From NCBI RefSeq assembly GCF_017635265.1, contig NZ_JAGBLU010000080.1:1-64000 (forward strand): a stretch of 64,000 nucleotides of DNA, given 5' to 3'. Shown in pieces: positions 53,778 to 62,957 of the stretch (its first letter is position 1; each line of letters begins with the position of its first letter). The notes below the pieces were generated by a model. It saw only the letters and a program-made list of their open reading frames with translations. It had not been told where the DNA came from and searched no databases. The position numbers were made by a program, and so were the translations under genes. This stretch comes from Butyrivibrio sp. Its GTDB lineage: Bacteria; Bacillota; Clostridia; Lachnospirales; Lachnospiraceae.

Positions 53778-54710
53778 ATGGAAAAAAGTAAAACGAAGAC
53801 TCCGTTTATGAAGGTAATAAAAAGGCATTGGCTACTTTTACTGATGCTTTTACCGAGTCTTTTATATGTGATCATTTTCAGTTACGTTCCAATGACAGGA
53901 ATAATCCTGGCTTTCAAAAAATATCAGTATGCAGGAGGAATTTACTTTTCTCCTTGGAATGGTCTTAATAACTTCAAAGCTCTTTTGATTTCAGGGAAAC
54001 TTGGGATGGTTACAAGAAATACGCTGCTCTACAACATAGCCTTTATAACTTTGGGTGTCTTATTTGAAATGGGTAGCGCAATTTTGCTCAACGAGTTGTT
54101 CTCCAAGTACTTTAAAAAGATAACTCAGTCACTTATGTTTTTGCCCTACTTCATAAGCTGGGTTGTAGCAGGCGCCATAATGTACAACATTTTCAACTAC
54201 GAGAAAGGAGTATTTAACCATGTATTGACATCTCTTGGAGGCAATGCATTTGATTTATACAATACTCCATCGGCGTGGATCATAGTAATTATTTTCCTGA
54301 AGATATGGAAACAGACAGGTTATGGCTCAGTTGTTTATCTGGCAGCCATTACAGGTCTTGACCAGGAAATGTTCGAGGCAGCATCAATTGACGGTGCCAG
54401 TGCCTGGCAGAAGATAAGATATCTTACGATCCCATCTCTTATGCCAACCATGATGATATTGGTTCTTTTGGGAATAGGAAATATCTTCAGAGGAGATTTT
54501 GGTCTGTTCTATCAGACAGTAAGGTCAAGCGCACTGCTTCAGCCAACAACTGACGTTATTGATACATATGTGTTCAGACTCCTCATAGACAACGGAGATA
54601 TCGGAGTATCTGCGGCAGCAAGTTTATATCAGTCAGTGCTGTGCTTCATAACCATAATGATATCCAATGGCTTAGTTAAAAAAGCTAATCCTGATTATGC
54701 ACTGTATTGA
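53778..54710 (+). CDS. ABC oligosaccharide transporter permease (LplB type)
   Basis: A 310-residue permease. The EAA loop is FEAASIDGASAWQKI. ATG 53778 follows GGGAGAGGGT; the earlier in-frame ATGs at 53760 and 53766 lack a ribosome-binding site. First gene of the fourth transporter set in the window, divergent from a LacI gene. Confidence 0.9.
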   Translation: MEKSKTKTPFMKVIKRHWLLLLMLLPSLLYVIIFSYVPMTGIILAFKKYQYAGGIYFSPWNGLNNFKALLISGKLGMVTRNTLLYNIAFITLGVLFEMGSAILLNELFSKYFKKITQSLMFLPYFISWVVAGAIMYNIFNYEKGVFNHVLTSLGGNAFDLYNTPSAWIIVIIFLKIWKQTGYGSVVYLAAITGLDQEMFEAASIDGASAWQKIRYLTIPSLMPTMMILVLLGIGNIFRGDFGLFYQTVRSSALLQPTTDVIDTYVFRLLIDNGDIGVSAAASLYQSVLCFITIMISNGLVKKANPDYALY

Positions 54711-54726
54711 TGGGAGGAAGGAAGAC

Positions 54727-55644
54727 ATGACAAATCAAGTAGTTATAAATAAACGCAGAAGGCTAAGTAAAGATGAGCTTGCGGTTAATATAGTCGGAGT
54801 TGTTCTGATAGGTATTTTTGCTCTGATCTGTGTAATTCCTTTTTACCTGATAATCATAGCTTCTTTTACCTCAGAGACATCACTTATCAGAAACGGCTAT
54901 CCGCTTTTGCCGTCAATTGAAAACTTTAGCTTAGACAGTTATAAGCTCAGCCTTAAAAATCCAATCGCGATACTTAAGGCATATGGAACAACAATAGGAG
55001 TTACGGTAGTTGGAACATTTTTGTCAGTTCTTTTGGCTACAATGACAGGCTACGTTCTTTCAAGAAAAGATTTTCCCTGGAGAAATAAGTTCGCATTTTT
55101 CTATTTCTTCACAACTTTGTTTAATGGAGGACTCGTTCCATGGTATTTGCTCTGTGTAAGATACCTTAATTTCAAAAACAGCTTCGCGGGACTTATTTTG
55201 CCACTGATGTTCTCTGTCTGGAACATGATAATAGCCAAATCATTCATGTCAGGGCTGCCTATGGAAATAACAGAGTCAGCAAAGATAGACGGAGCCAATG
55301 ATCTGGTCATATTTGCAAAACTTATCATTCCGCTTTCAAAGCCGCTTCTTGCGACCTTATCTCTTTTCTCAGCGCTGGCTTACTGGAATGATTGGTATAA
55401 CTGCATGTTATATGTGACTGACGAAAATAAATTTACACTTCAATACTACCTGCAGAGACTTTTGGGAAGTGCGGAAGCAATGAGAATAGTTGCTGAAAAG
55501 TCAGGAATTGCTCTTCCGTCAATTCCAATCGAGAGTATGAAGATGTCCATGACAGTAATAGCTACAGGACCAATCGTGTTGCTTTACCCGTTTGTACAAA
55601 GATATTTTGTAAAGGGGTTAACTATAGGAGCAGTGAAAGGATAA
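54727..55644 (+). CDS. ABC oligosaccharide transporter permease (LplC type)
   Basis: A 305-residue partner permease with EAA-type loop TESAKIDGANDLVIF and C-terminus RYFVKGLTIGAVKG. GGGAGGAAGG lies before ATG 54727; the longer reading from 54697 overlaps the previous gene and has no signal. Confidence 0.9.
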   Translation: MTNQVVINKRRRLSKDELAVNIVGVVLIGIFALICVIPFYLIIIASFTSETSLIRNGYPLLPSIENFSLDSYKLSLKNPIAILKAYGTTIGVTVVGTFLSVLLATMTGYVLSRKDFPWRNKFAFFYFFTTLFNGGLVPWYLLCVRYLNFKNSFAGLILPLMFSVWNMIIAKSFMSGLPMEITESAKIDGANDLVIFAKLIIPLSKPLLATLSLFSALAYWNDWYNCMLYVTDENKFTLQYYLQRLLGSAEAMRIVAEKSGIALPSIPIESMKMSMTVIATGPIVLLYPFVQRYFVKGLTIGAVKG

Positions 55645-55656
55645 AAGGAGGTATAA

Positions 55657-57318
55657 ATGAAAAAGAAGGTATTATCAATTATTTTGTCTGTCGCTATGAC
55701 AGCGGGGGTATTAACAGCTTGTGGTGAGAGCGCTTCTACAACAAGTGCTGACACAACAACACAGAGTGCAGGATCGGCAGAGCAGACACAGACTTCAGCA
55801 GAGGCACCGGCAGCAGAATCAACCGATCTGTTGGCAGGGCTTCCCTCAGCAATCGGGGAAGGAACAGTTACCGCAACACCTGAGATGTACTCAGGAATTG
55901 ACTTAAGTAAGCCCTACACAGTTCAGATGTATCTTATCGGCGATACACCAAATGACTGGGACGAGGTACTTGGGCTCATAAATGACTATCTTAAGCCATT
56001 TAACACAGATCTTAATGTAACATTCCTTAGCTGGAGTGATTACTCGACAATGTATTCACTTGTTCTTCAGGGAGGAGACGCAGACCTTATTTTCACAGCT
56101 CCATGGTGCTACATGTACACCGAAGCTGCAAAGGGATCTTTCTATACACTGGATTCTGACTTTATTGCAAAATGTATGCCACTTACAAATAAGTATCAGG
56201 CAGCAGAGAGCTGGGATGAGACAACTCTTTCAGGTAAGACCATAGCAGTTCCATCAAACACAGCTCAGCCAATGGGTAAGATTGTAGCAATCAGACAGGA
56301 TATTGCTGACAAGTATGGAATTTCAGAGCTTACAAGCTGGGATGACTACAAGAACTTCTCTCTTACAGTTGCAGAAAAAGAAACTCCTGAGACAGGTGTG
56401 TATGCACTTGCTGCAGCAGGGGATAACAACGAGCTTTGGGATGTATACAGAGAGCAGTATGACACATTCCTGGCACTTGATTCAGATTTCTTTGACATGA
56501 TCTATGAGTATAAGGAAGGATCACTTCCTACAAAGGACGATATCAAGCTGGTATACGAATATGAACCTTTCCGTCAGTATGCAAAAGACATGAAGGAAAT
56601 GGCTGACGCAGGATGCTGGAGCAGATCAGCTCTTACAAACACAGTAACAGATGACGATGCTTTTGGAGCACTTCAGGGTGCATCAATTGCATGGAACGCT
56701 TCAGTATTCACATACATCAGACAGGCAGAGCAGACAGACGGCGTAGTAGGCGCTGCTTATGATATCACAAAGCCACATCTTGTAGGCTGCGAAGCATATT
56801 CCAACAACGACATGGCTATCACAGCAAGCTCCAAGAATCCTGAGAGAGCAGCTATGGTTCTTGATATCATGAAGATGGATACATATGTTAACCGCCTTAT
56901 TCTTCTTGGTGAGGAAGGAAAGCATTACACAATCAATGAAAACAATGAGTACACAAAGGTTGACGGAGCAACAGAAAACTATCCTCCAATGACAGTTTCA
57001 GCATCCTGGGCAATCAAGAATGGCGAGCTTTCAGAGGCAGGCGGAGATCCTAGAGAAAAAGAGGTTTCTGACAGCTGGGAAGAAAGAGTTGTAAGCAACC
57101 CTACTATCACATTTGTATTTGATGACACAAATGTTTCCAATGAAAAAGCAGCAGTTAACACAGTATTGAATTCTTATGTTCCAATGCTTGAGCTTGGTCT
57201 TGTAGATGATGTTGATGCTACTCTTGATAAGATGATAAAAGAGTGCTACGATTCAGGACTTCAGACAGTACTTGATGAATTCTACAGTCAGTATGAAGCT
57301 TGGCTTGCAACAAGATAA
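55657..57318 (+). CDS. Extracellular oligosaccharide-binding lipoprotein (LplA type)
   Basis: A 553-residue binding lipoprotein with lipobox VLTAC (Cys22) and a Ser/Thr/Gln/Ala-rich linker to about residue 50. The fold starts at YTVQMYLIGDTPNDW. AAAGGAGG precedes the ATG. Completes the importer with the two permeases and is followed by a GH2 enzyme. Probable ligand: a beta-galactoside. Confidence 0.9.
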   Translation: MKKKVLSIILSVAMTAGVLTACGESASTTSADTTTQSAGSAEQTQTSAEAPAAESTDLLAGLPSAIGEGTVTATPEMYSGIDLSKPYTVQMYLIGDTPNDWDEVLGLINDYLKPFNTDLNVTFLSWSDYSTMYSLVLQGGDADLIFTAPWCYMYTEAAKGSFYTLDSDFIAKCMPLTNKYQAAESWDETTLSGKTIAVPSNTAQPMGKIVAIRQDIADKYGISELTSWDDYKNFSLTVAEKETPETGVYALAAAGDNNELWDVYREQYDTFLALDSDFFDMIYEYKEGSLPTKDDIKLVYEYEPFRQYAKDMKEMADAGCWSRSALTNTVTDDDAFGALQGASIAWNASVFTYIRQAEQTDGVVGAAYDITKPHLVGCEAYSNNDMAITASSKNPERAAMVLDIMKMDTYVNRLILLGEEGKHYTINENNEYTKVDGATENYPPMTVSASWAIKNGELSEAGGDPREKEVSDSWEERVVSNPTITFVFDDTNVSNEKAAVNTVLNSYVPMLELGLVDDVDATLDKMIKECYDSGLQTVLDEFYSQYEAWLATR

Positions 57319-57380
57319 AAAAATATGCAGTATCGTGATTTTGTGTGATGCCGCAACAAAAATGCACGAAATGATTATTC

Positions 57381-57410
57381 AGGGAGCAGATAATCCTGCT
57401 CCCTATATTT
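57381..57410 (+). terminator. Terminator/attenuator between binding protein and GH2
   Basis: AGGGAGCAG (57381-57389) pairs with CTGCTCCCT (57396-57404) around GATAATC-like loop bases, followed by ATATTTTT. The T tract is interrupted, so readthrough into GH2 is likely. Confidence 0.6.
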
Positions 57411-57434
57411 TTAAACTTTATCAGGAGAGAGGAA

Positions 57435-59819
57435 ATGGAGTTAAAAGATACCAGCTTAATAAATCAAAATTGGAAATTCAACTTGGAAGATTGTAATGGA
57501 GATATTTTTGCAGGAGCTGAATATGATGATTCATCATGGGAAGTGTTGACACTGCCCCACGACTGGGATACTTTTTTTGCTCCTGATAAGGATAACAAAA
57601 GTGGTGCCGGGGGCGGCTATGCAAAGGCCGGAACCGGATGGTACAGAAAAGAAGTGACCTTAAAAGATGAGGATGTCAAAGAATCAGGATATGAACTCAT
57701 TTTTGAGGGAATCTATATGGAGAGTACCGTGTTTGTTAACGGCAAAAAGGTAGGTGGAAACAACTACGGATACACAACCTTTTCTGTGGATATCACAGAC
57801 AAAATAGTTCCAGGAAAAAATGTCATAGCTGTTAAAGTTAATAATAGCAAGCAGCCAAACAGCAGATGGTATACAGGATCTGGAATTTACAGAGATGTTT
57901 ACTTAAGAAAACACGGAGATGTCTGCACCAATCTGTTTGGGGTAAAAGTGGATACAAATACAGTTACAGATGATGGAACCTTAGCTACACTGGATTTAAG
58001 AACTAAGATAGACAATTATTCTGATACAGACAAAGACTCAGTTATCAGATGGACAATAAAAGATAAGAGTGGAAAAGAAATTGCTACTACAGGCGCATCC
58101 CTGTGGATAGGCGCAAATGGAAGCGCAGAAGCAGCAAGCATGATGTTTGTTAATGACCCTGTTTTGTGGTCTGAAAAAGATCCATATTTATACTCCCTTG
58201 AGACAAGAGTATACGAAGGAGAAACATTAGTTGACAGACGCATAGAAAAAATAGGAATAAGGAAAGCTCTTTTTACCAAAGATAAGGGCTTTGTGTTAAA
58301 TGGAGAACAGGTGAAGATAAAAGGCGTATGTCTCCACCATGACAGCGGATTATTCGGCGCAGCTTTCCACAAAGAGGTCTGGAGCGAAAGATTTAAGTCA
58401 CTTAAGGATATGGGCGTAAATGGAATCAGATGTTCACACAATCCTCCGGCGCCAGCCTTCCTTGATCTTTGCGATGAAATGGGCTTTATCGTAATGGATG
58501 AAATCTGTGATGAGTGGACCCTGGGCAAGAATAAAAATGAGAACTATTATTCGGATAAACCATCCTACGGCTTTAGTCAGTTCTTTTCACAGGATGCGGA
58601 AAAAGAGCTAAGAACCATGATAAGGCGCGACTATAACCATCCAAGTATTGTCCTGTGGAGTATTGGGAATGAAATCCCTGAGCAGGGCTATGCGTCTGGG
58701 GCACAGATAGTAAAAATGCTCTCTGACATAGTGCACTCAGAGGATTCACAAAGGCTTGTTACAAGTGCCTGCGATAACATCGCATCCCTTCCTGCAATTG
58801 CCACCAAAGACAGCTTCCTTGAAGCTCTGGATGTAGTTGGCTACAACTATGTGGGAAGATGGCGTGAAAGGGCTGAAAGGTTCTATGAAGACGATAAGAT
58901 TGCTCACCCGGACAGACTTTTTATTGGAACAGAGAATCCGTCTGTTTGCGGGGACAGAGGCGACTACAGCTTAGAAGGGCCAAATAACACAAACTATATC
59001 ACAGCGACTCTGACCCATGAAGCTCTTTGGAGATTTACTGCAAGCAGGGACTATGTTGCAGGAGACTATATCTGGACAGGAATAGATTACCTCGGGGAAG
59101 CTCATTGGCCAAGGCGCGGCGCCAACTTTGGAGCAATTGACACTGCGGGATTTAAAAAGGATGCATTTTACTATTTCAGATCTATATGGAATAAGGATGA
59201 TGTGACACTACATCTTTTGCCTCACTGGAACTTTAAAGGAGACGAGGGCATATTTAAGCAGGTTCTTTGCTACACTAACTGCGAAAGAGTTAAGCTCTAT
59301 CTGAACGGACGACTTATTTCAGAAAAGTCAGGTGCTGCCTGTCCAAGATATGGAGCTACACAGAGCTGGGATGATGAGATGAGAAGATATCATCCGACTA
59401 CAGGAGACCTTCATTTATCCTGGGATGTGCCATATGAAGCAGGCGAGCTGCGGGCAGAAGGTTATATTGGAGATAAGCTTGTAAAAGAGTGTGTGGTAAA
59501 AACTACAGGCGAAATGTCAAAACTGGCAGCAGATGTGAAGAACGTCGGAGAGTTTACGTTTGTGGAAATAAGCGCTGCAGATGAAAATGGCAATTGTGTT
59601 CCGAACGAAGATTCTGTAGTTGCTGTTAAGTATGATGACACAGTTGAGTTTATTGGAATGGATGCAGGTAACATGCTTGATCTGTCCTGTTATAAAGAAG
59701 AAAAAAGAGCCATGCTCGCCGGAAAACTACTGGCAGTTTTCAGGAAAAAAGAACAGGGCTCTAGGGCAACAGTTTGTTTTAAGGCAGAAGGACTATCAGA
59801 ACTGAATATTGATATCTGA
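57435..59819 (+). CDS. GH2 beta-galactosidase
   Basis: A 794-residue GH2 retaining glycosidase. The N-terminal sugar-binding sandwich holds WEVLTLPHDWD and GTGWYRKEV, then immunoglobulin-like and TIM-barrel domains follow. The acid/base is Glu413 (SIGNEIPEQG) and the nucleophile probably Glu500 (FIGTENPS). NGIRCSHNPPAPAFLDLCDEMGF is the family core. The C-terminal domain matches the GH2 type found after the barrel. No signal peptide. Its stop abuts the stop of the convergent methyltransferase gene without a gap. Other beta-glycosidic activities in GH2 are possible but the motifs favour galactosidase. Confidence 0.9.
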   Translation: MELKDTSLINQNWKFNLEDCNGDIFAGAEYDDSSWEVLTLPHDWDTFFAPDKDNKSGAGGGYAKAGTGWYRKEVTLKDEDVKESGYELIFEGIYMESTVFVNGKKVGGNNYGYTTFSVDITDKIVPGKNVIAVKVNNSKQPNSRWYTGSGIYRDVYLRKHGDVCTNLFGVKVDTNTVTDDGTLATLDLRTKIDNYSDTDKDSVIRWTIKDKSGKEIATTGASLWIGANGSAEAASMMFVNDPVLWSEKDPYLYSLETRVYEGETLVDRRIEKIGIRKALFTKDKGFVLNGEQVKIKGVCLHHDSGLFGAAFHKEVWSERFKSLKDMGVNGIRCSHNPPAPAFLDLCDEMGFIVMDEICDEWTLGKNKNENYYSDKPSYGFSQFFSQDAEKELRTMIRRDYNHPSIVLWSIGNEIPEQGYASGAQIVKMLSDIVHSEDSQRLVTSACDNIASLPAIATKDSFLEALDVVGYNYVGRWRERAERFYEDDKIAHPDRLFIGTENPSVCGDRGDYSLEGPNNTNYITATLTHEALWRFTASRDYVAGDYIWTGIDYLGEAHWPRRGANFGAIDTAGFKKDAFYYFRSIWNKDDVTLHLLPHWNFKGDEGIFKQVLCYTNCERVKLYLNGRLISEKSGAACPRYGATQSWDDEMRRYHPTTGDLHLSWDVPYEAGELRAEGYIGDKLVKECVVKTTGEMSKLAADVKNVGEFTFVEISAADENGNCVPNEDSVVAVKYDDTVEFIGMDAGNMLDLSCYKEEKRAMLAGKLLAVFRKKEQGSRATVCFKAEGLSELNIDI

Positions 59820-60638
59820 TCATTTTGATAATTCCCAAAAAGCTACAGCGCTTGCGGCTGCAACGTTAAGAGAATCAACGCCATGTGCCATTGGAATCTT
59901 AACGCAATAGTCGCAGGCGCTTATTGTTTCAGGTAAAAGTCCATCACCTTCAGCACCGAGAAAAATGGCCAGTTTGTCTGCGTTTCGGAGTTCATCATCG
60001 CTAATATTCTTAGTGTCGTTTCTAAGTGCCATTGCGACGCTCTTAAATCCAAGCTCCTTTAAACTCTCAAACTCTTTTCCCTCAGGGAGAAATGTCCAGG
60101 ACACCTGGAATACAGTTCCCATGCTGACCCTGGCAGCACGCCTGTAGAGCGGATCAGTGCAGCCATGTGTGAAAAGAACAGCATCTATAGAAAGGGCAGC
60201 AGCACTTCTTACGATGGCTCCGAGATTTGTTGGATTAGTTACATTTTCAAGAACTGCAACTCTTCTGGCCTTTTGACATACATCAGCTACAGAAGGCAGC
60301 TCTTTTCTCCTCATAGCGCAGAGCACGCCCCTTGTAAGGTGAAAGCCTGTGATCTGTGTCAGAACTTCAGACTCGGCAATATATACCGGAACATCGAAGC
60401 TATTAGTGAGCCTCTCTATGATTTCCTCTGCTTCTTTTTCAGTCTGATCTTTTTCCAGTAAAAGAGATATGGGCTCGTAGCCTGCATCCAGAGCGCGTTC
60501 AATAACCTTGGGACTCTCGGCGATGAATATTCCAAGATCCGGTTCATTTATGTGAAATAACTGATTCTCGGAGTATTCATGATAAACGCGAAGATCAGGA
60601 GTGTTTAAGTTTTCTATTTTGATTAAAGTTTTTGCCAT
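59820..60638 (-). CDS. TrmH/SpoU-family RNA 2'-O-methyltransferase
   Basis: A 272-residue SPOUT methyltransferase. The family motifs are VLENVTNPTNLGAIVRSAAAL (motif 1), IFLGAEGDGL (motif 2) and VKIPMAHGVDSLNVAAASAVAFWE (motif 3). It has an N-terminal substrate-binding domain of about 100 residues. Substrate is probably 23S rRNA or tRNA. ATG 60638 is chosen because conserved sequence begins there; AAGGA lies about 12 bases before. It starts seven bases after the XRE gene, so they are probably co-transcribed. Confidence 0.9.
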   Translation of the reverse strand: MAKTLIKIENLNTPDLRVYHEYSENQLFHINEPDLGIFIAESPKVIERALDAGYEPISLLLEKDQTEKEAEEIIERLTNSFDVPVYIAESEVLTQITGFHLTRGVLCAMRRKELPSVADVCQKARRVAVLENVTNPTNLGAIVRSAAALSIDAVLFTHGCTDPLYRRAARVSMGTVFQVSWTFLPEGKEFESLKELGFKSVAMALRNDTKNISDDELRNADKLAIFLGAEGDGLLPETISACDYCVKIPMAHGVDSLNVAAASAVAFWELSK

Positions 60639-60645
60639 TATATAG

Positions 60646-60990
60646 TTATTCCTTTTTATTATTTTTGAGTTTTTGATAATAGTTTGCAATTCGAATGGCT
60701 GAATCTGAATTTTGTTGATAGGTTTGAATAAGATCAAATAGTACAGGGTCATCAGATTTATATATCGTGATGCAATTAGCTGATGGGTTATTTACTTTAT
60801 CATATAGATAATCAGAGGATGTGCCAAAAACCTGAGCTATATAGTTTATAGTCTGAAAGGATGGCTCTCTTTGTCCGTTTTCATACCTTCCATACCCCAT
60901 TGCTGTCATGTTTAGTCGTCGCGCGGCTTCAGCTTTACTAATACCTAAATTTTCGCGAATTTCCTTTAATCGTCTAGAATTAAAGCTCAT
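60646..60990 (-). CDS. XRE-family transcriptional regulator
   Basis: A 114-residue helix-turn-helix protein. The HTH_3 domain spans residues 1-60 (RLKEIRENLGISKAEAARRL, GYGRYENGQREPSFQTINYIAQVF). The C-terminal part is unrecognised and Asn/Lys-rich. AAGGAGG precedes ATG 60990. It is divergent from hicAB, with twin AACC-GGTT palindromes in the 166-bp gap. Either an autoregulator of its own operon or a regulator of the neighbouring toxin-antitoxin pair. Confidence 0.88.
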   Translation of the reverse strand: MSFNSRRLKEIRENLGISKAEAARRLNMTAMGYGRYENGQREPSFQTINYIAQVFGTSSDYLYDKVNNPSANCITIYKSDDPVLFDLIQTYQQNSDSAIRIANYYQKLKNNKKE

Positions 60991-61010
60991 TATTTTCCTC
61001 CTTGACATAT

Positions 61011-61042
61011 AACCAATGGTTGCGCTAACATAACCAACGGTT
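61011..61042. promoter_or_regulatory. Twin AACC-N3-GGTT operators
   Basis: AACCAATGGTT (61011-61021) and AACCAACGGTT (61032-61042) are near-identical palindromes whose centres are 21 bp apart, two helical turns. They overlap the region expected for the XRE promoter, which suggests cooperative autorepression by the XRE dimer. Confidence 0.7.
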
Positions 61043-61114
61043 ATATGGTATCAGATTTTTTTGTTATTGACAAGTAAGATGTTTTTTAGAATTGTTTTAA
61101 ATAACGATATTCAT

Positions 61115-61143
61115 TTGACACCAAATACGATACCAATTACAAT
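61115..61143 (+). promoter_or_regulatory. Strong promoter of hicAB
   Basis: Consensus TTGACA (61115-61120), exactly 17 bp, TACAAT (61138-61143). The ATG of hicA is only 14 bases beyond the -10, leaving about seven bases of leader, so the upstream GAGG would lie largely outside the message. Confidence 0.7.
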
Positions 61144-61156
61144 GAGGAAAAAGAGA

Positions 61157-61426
61157 ATGTCAAGATGGGAAAAACTAATAAATAATATACTCAAAATGTC
61201 AGGAAATATGCGATTTGAAGAGCTTAAGAGGGTTTTAGAGGCATATGGGTATGTTATGCAGGGAACTAAAGGTGGGAGTAGTCATTTTACATTTAGAAAA
61301 CCTGGCAAAAATCCAATAACAATCCCTGCTCATGAACCTATTAAAAAGATTTATGTAGAGATGGTTAGGAATGTAGTTTTGGAGGAAGGTGAAGATGATG
61401 AAGAAGATGAAAATGAAAAAGATTGA
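61157..61426 (+). CDS. hicA: HicA-type toxin (mRNA interferase)
   Basis: An 89-residue HicA toxin. The double-stranded-RNA-binding-like fold shows MRFEELKRVLEAYGYVM, then GGSSHFTFRKPG with the conserved catalytic His, and ITIPAHEPIKK. The C-terminus is very acidic (EEGEDDEEDENEKD) and overlaps hicB. Start 61157 is preferred; M61208 is the alternative that trims the MSRWEKL extension. HicA cleaves mRNA in the cytoplasm until HicB binds it. Confidence 0.85.
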   Translation: MSRWEKLINNILKMSGNMRFEELKRVLEAYGYVMQGTKGGSSHFTFRKPGKNPITIPAHEPIKKIYVEMVRNVVLEEGEDDEEDENEKD

Positions 61427-61784
61427 GGATTTTGTAGCGCTACCTTACAAGATGGAAATAGTAAAAGATTTAGATGAAGGCGGATATGTAGTTTCTTTTC
61501 CAGATCTACCAGGATGCCTTACAGTAGGAGAAACAATTGAAGAGGCAATAAAGAATGCTGAGGACGCAAAACGTGCGTGGTTAGAGGCTGCAATTGAAGA
61601 GCAAATAGAAATAAGTATTCCTGAAAATAAAGAAAAGTATTCTGGTCAATTCAAGCTACGGATTCCCAAAAGCTTGCACAGGATACTGGCTGAGCAATCA
61701 AAACGCGAAGGAATCAGCATGAATCAGTACTGTGTATATCTCCTTTCAAGAAACATTGCTCTTAGTACAAATAAACTGAATTAG
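61395..61784 (+). CDS. hicB: HicB-type antitoxin
   Basis: A 129-residue antitoxin. The degenerate RNase-H-like HicB domain has YVVSFPDLPGCLTVGETIEEAIKNA. The C-terminal ribbon-helix-helix part is FKLRIPKSLHRILAEQSKREGISMNQY, which would bind DNA and autoregulate. GGAGGAAGG precedes ATG 61395. It overlaps hicA by 32 bases, so the two are co-translated. Confidence 0.9.
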   Translation: MMKKMKMKKIEDFVALPYKMEIVKDLDEGGYVVSFPDLPGCLTVGETIEEAIKNAEDAKRAWLEAAIEEQIEISIPENKEKYSGQFKLRIPKSLHRILAEQSKREGISMNQYCVYLLSRNIALSTNKLN

Positions 61785-61877
61785 TTTTCTACAAACGGAT
61801 CTGAACTATTCATATCTTCCTTTTATGTTTGGATAATATTACAATTATTCCATAGCATTACCTATTTTGGAGGATAA

Positions 61878-62921
61878 ATGGAAGAAAAACAGCATAAGCG
61901 CAGAGTACACTATTCCGGGAAATATCCCAGAAAGTTTGAAGAAAAATATAAAGAGCAGAATCCTGAGAAATATGCAGATACAGTGGCGAAGGTTATCTCA
62001 AAAGGTTCGACACCTGCAGGTATGCATATTTCCATCATGGTAAAAGAGATTCTTGAGGTGCTTAAGATACAGCCAGGCGAAAAGGGGCTCGACTGTACAC
62101 TAGGATATGGCGGACATACCAGAAAGATGCTGGAGCAGCTTAAAGGAAACGGCTGTGTTTATGGGCTTGACGTTGATCCGATAGAATCACAAAAGACCGT
62201 GGAGAGGCTAAGAAGCGCCGGCTTTGGAGAAGACAATTTTAAATTCAGACTCATTAACTTTGCAAACATAGATAAAGTGGCTGAGGAAGCCGGGAAGTTT
62301 GACTTTGTTCTGGCAGATCTTGGAGTTTCCTCTATGCAGATCGATGATCCTAAGAGGGGCTTTTCTTATAAGGTCGACGGACCACTTGATCTAAGGCTTG
62401 ATCCTGAGCATGGAGAGTCTGCAGCAGAAAGACTTCGCAACATTACAAGGGATGAATTTGTCGGGATGCTAATAGAGAATTCTGATGAGCCATATGCTGA
62501 AGAAATTGCCGACAAAGTTTTTAACCTGATGAAAAAGGGGAATCCAATGGACACCACAACTGCCCTCAGAGAAGCAATTGAAGGGGCTCTTTGGAAAGTT
62601 CCAAAAGAAGAGAAAGATCAGGCGATTAAGAAGAGTTGTGCAAGGGTATTTCAGGCACTTAGAATAGATGTAAACAGTGAATTTGAAGTTCTTTATGCAT
62701 TTTTGGAAAAGCTCCCAGGGATACTTAATCCAGGTGGAAGAGTTGCAATTTTGACCTTCCACTCAGGGGAAGACAGACTTGTTAAAAAGTCCTTTAAGGA
62801 ACTGAAAAAGAATGGAATTTACAGCGATATATCAGAGGATGTTACAAGGCCTTCAGCAGAAGAATGCAGGCTGAATCCTCGCAGTAAGTCTACCAAGATG
62901 AGATGGGCAATTAAGGCGTAA
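61878..62921 (+). CDS. rsmH: RsmH-family 16S rRNA cytosine methyltransferase
   Basis: A 347-residue SAM-dependent methyltransferase of the MraW/RsmH family, which N4-methylates C1402 of 16S rRNA. LDCTLGYGGHTRKML binds SAM; FVLADLGVSSMQIDDPKRGFSY and LRIDVNSEFEVL are family blocks; AILTFHSGEDRLVKKSF is the C-terminal motif. It has a basic N-terminal extension of about 45 residues before HISIMVKEIL. It is not in an ftsL/mraZ cell-division cluster, so it may be a second paralogue rather than the housekeeping copy. TTTTGGAGG precedes the ATG. Confidence 0.85.
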   Translation: MEEKQHKRRVHYSGKYPRKFEEKYKEQNPEKYADTVAKVISKGSTPAGMHISIMVKEILEVLKIQPGEKGLDCTLGYGGHTRKMLEQLKGNGCVYGLDVDPIESQKTVERLRSAGFGEDNFKFRLINFANIDKVAEEAGKFDFVLADLGVSSMQIDDPKRGFSYKVDGPLDLRLDPEHGESAAERLRNITRDEFVGMLIENSDEPYAEEIADKVFNLMKKGNPMDTTTALREAIEGALWKVPKEEKDQAIKKSCARVFQALRIDVNSEFEVLYAFLEKLPGILNPGGRVAILTFHSGEDRLVKKSFKELKKNGIYSDISEDVTRPSAEECRLNPRSKSTKMRWAIKA

Positions 62922-62957
62922 CAATCAAATTTGTATTGATGTGTATTGAGGAGTTTT

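Noticed and set aside
61878-62921. Housekeeping mraW in a dcw cluster
   Set aside because: No mraZ, ftsL or pbp genes flank it; a toxin-antitoxin pair and a MATE gene do.
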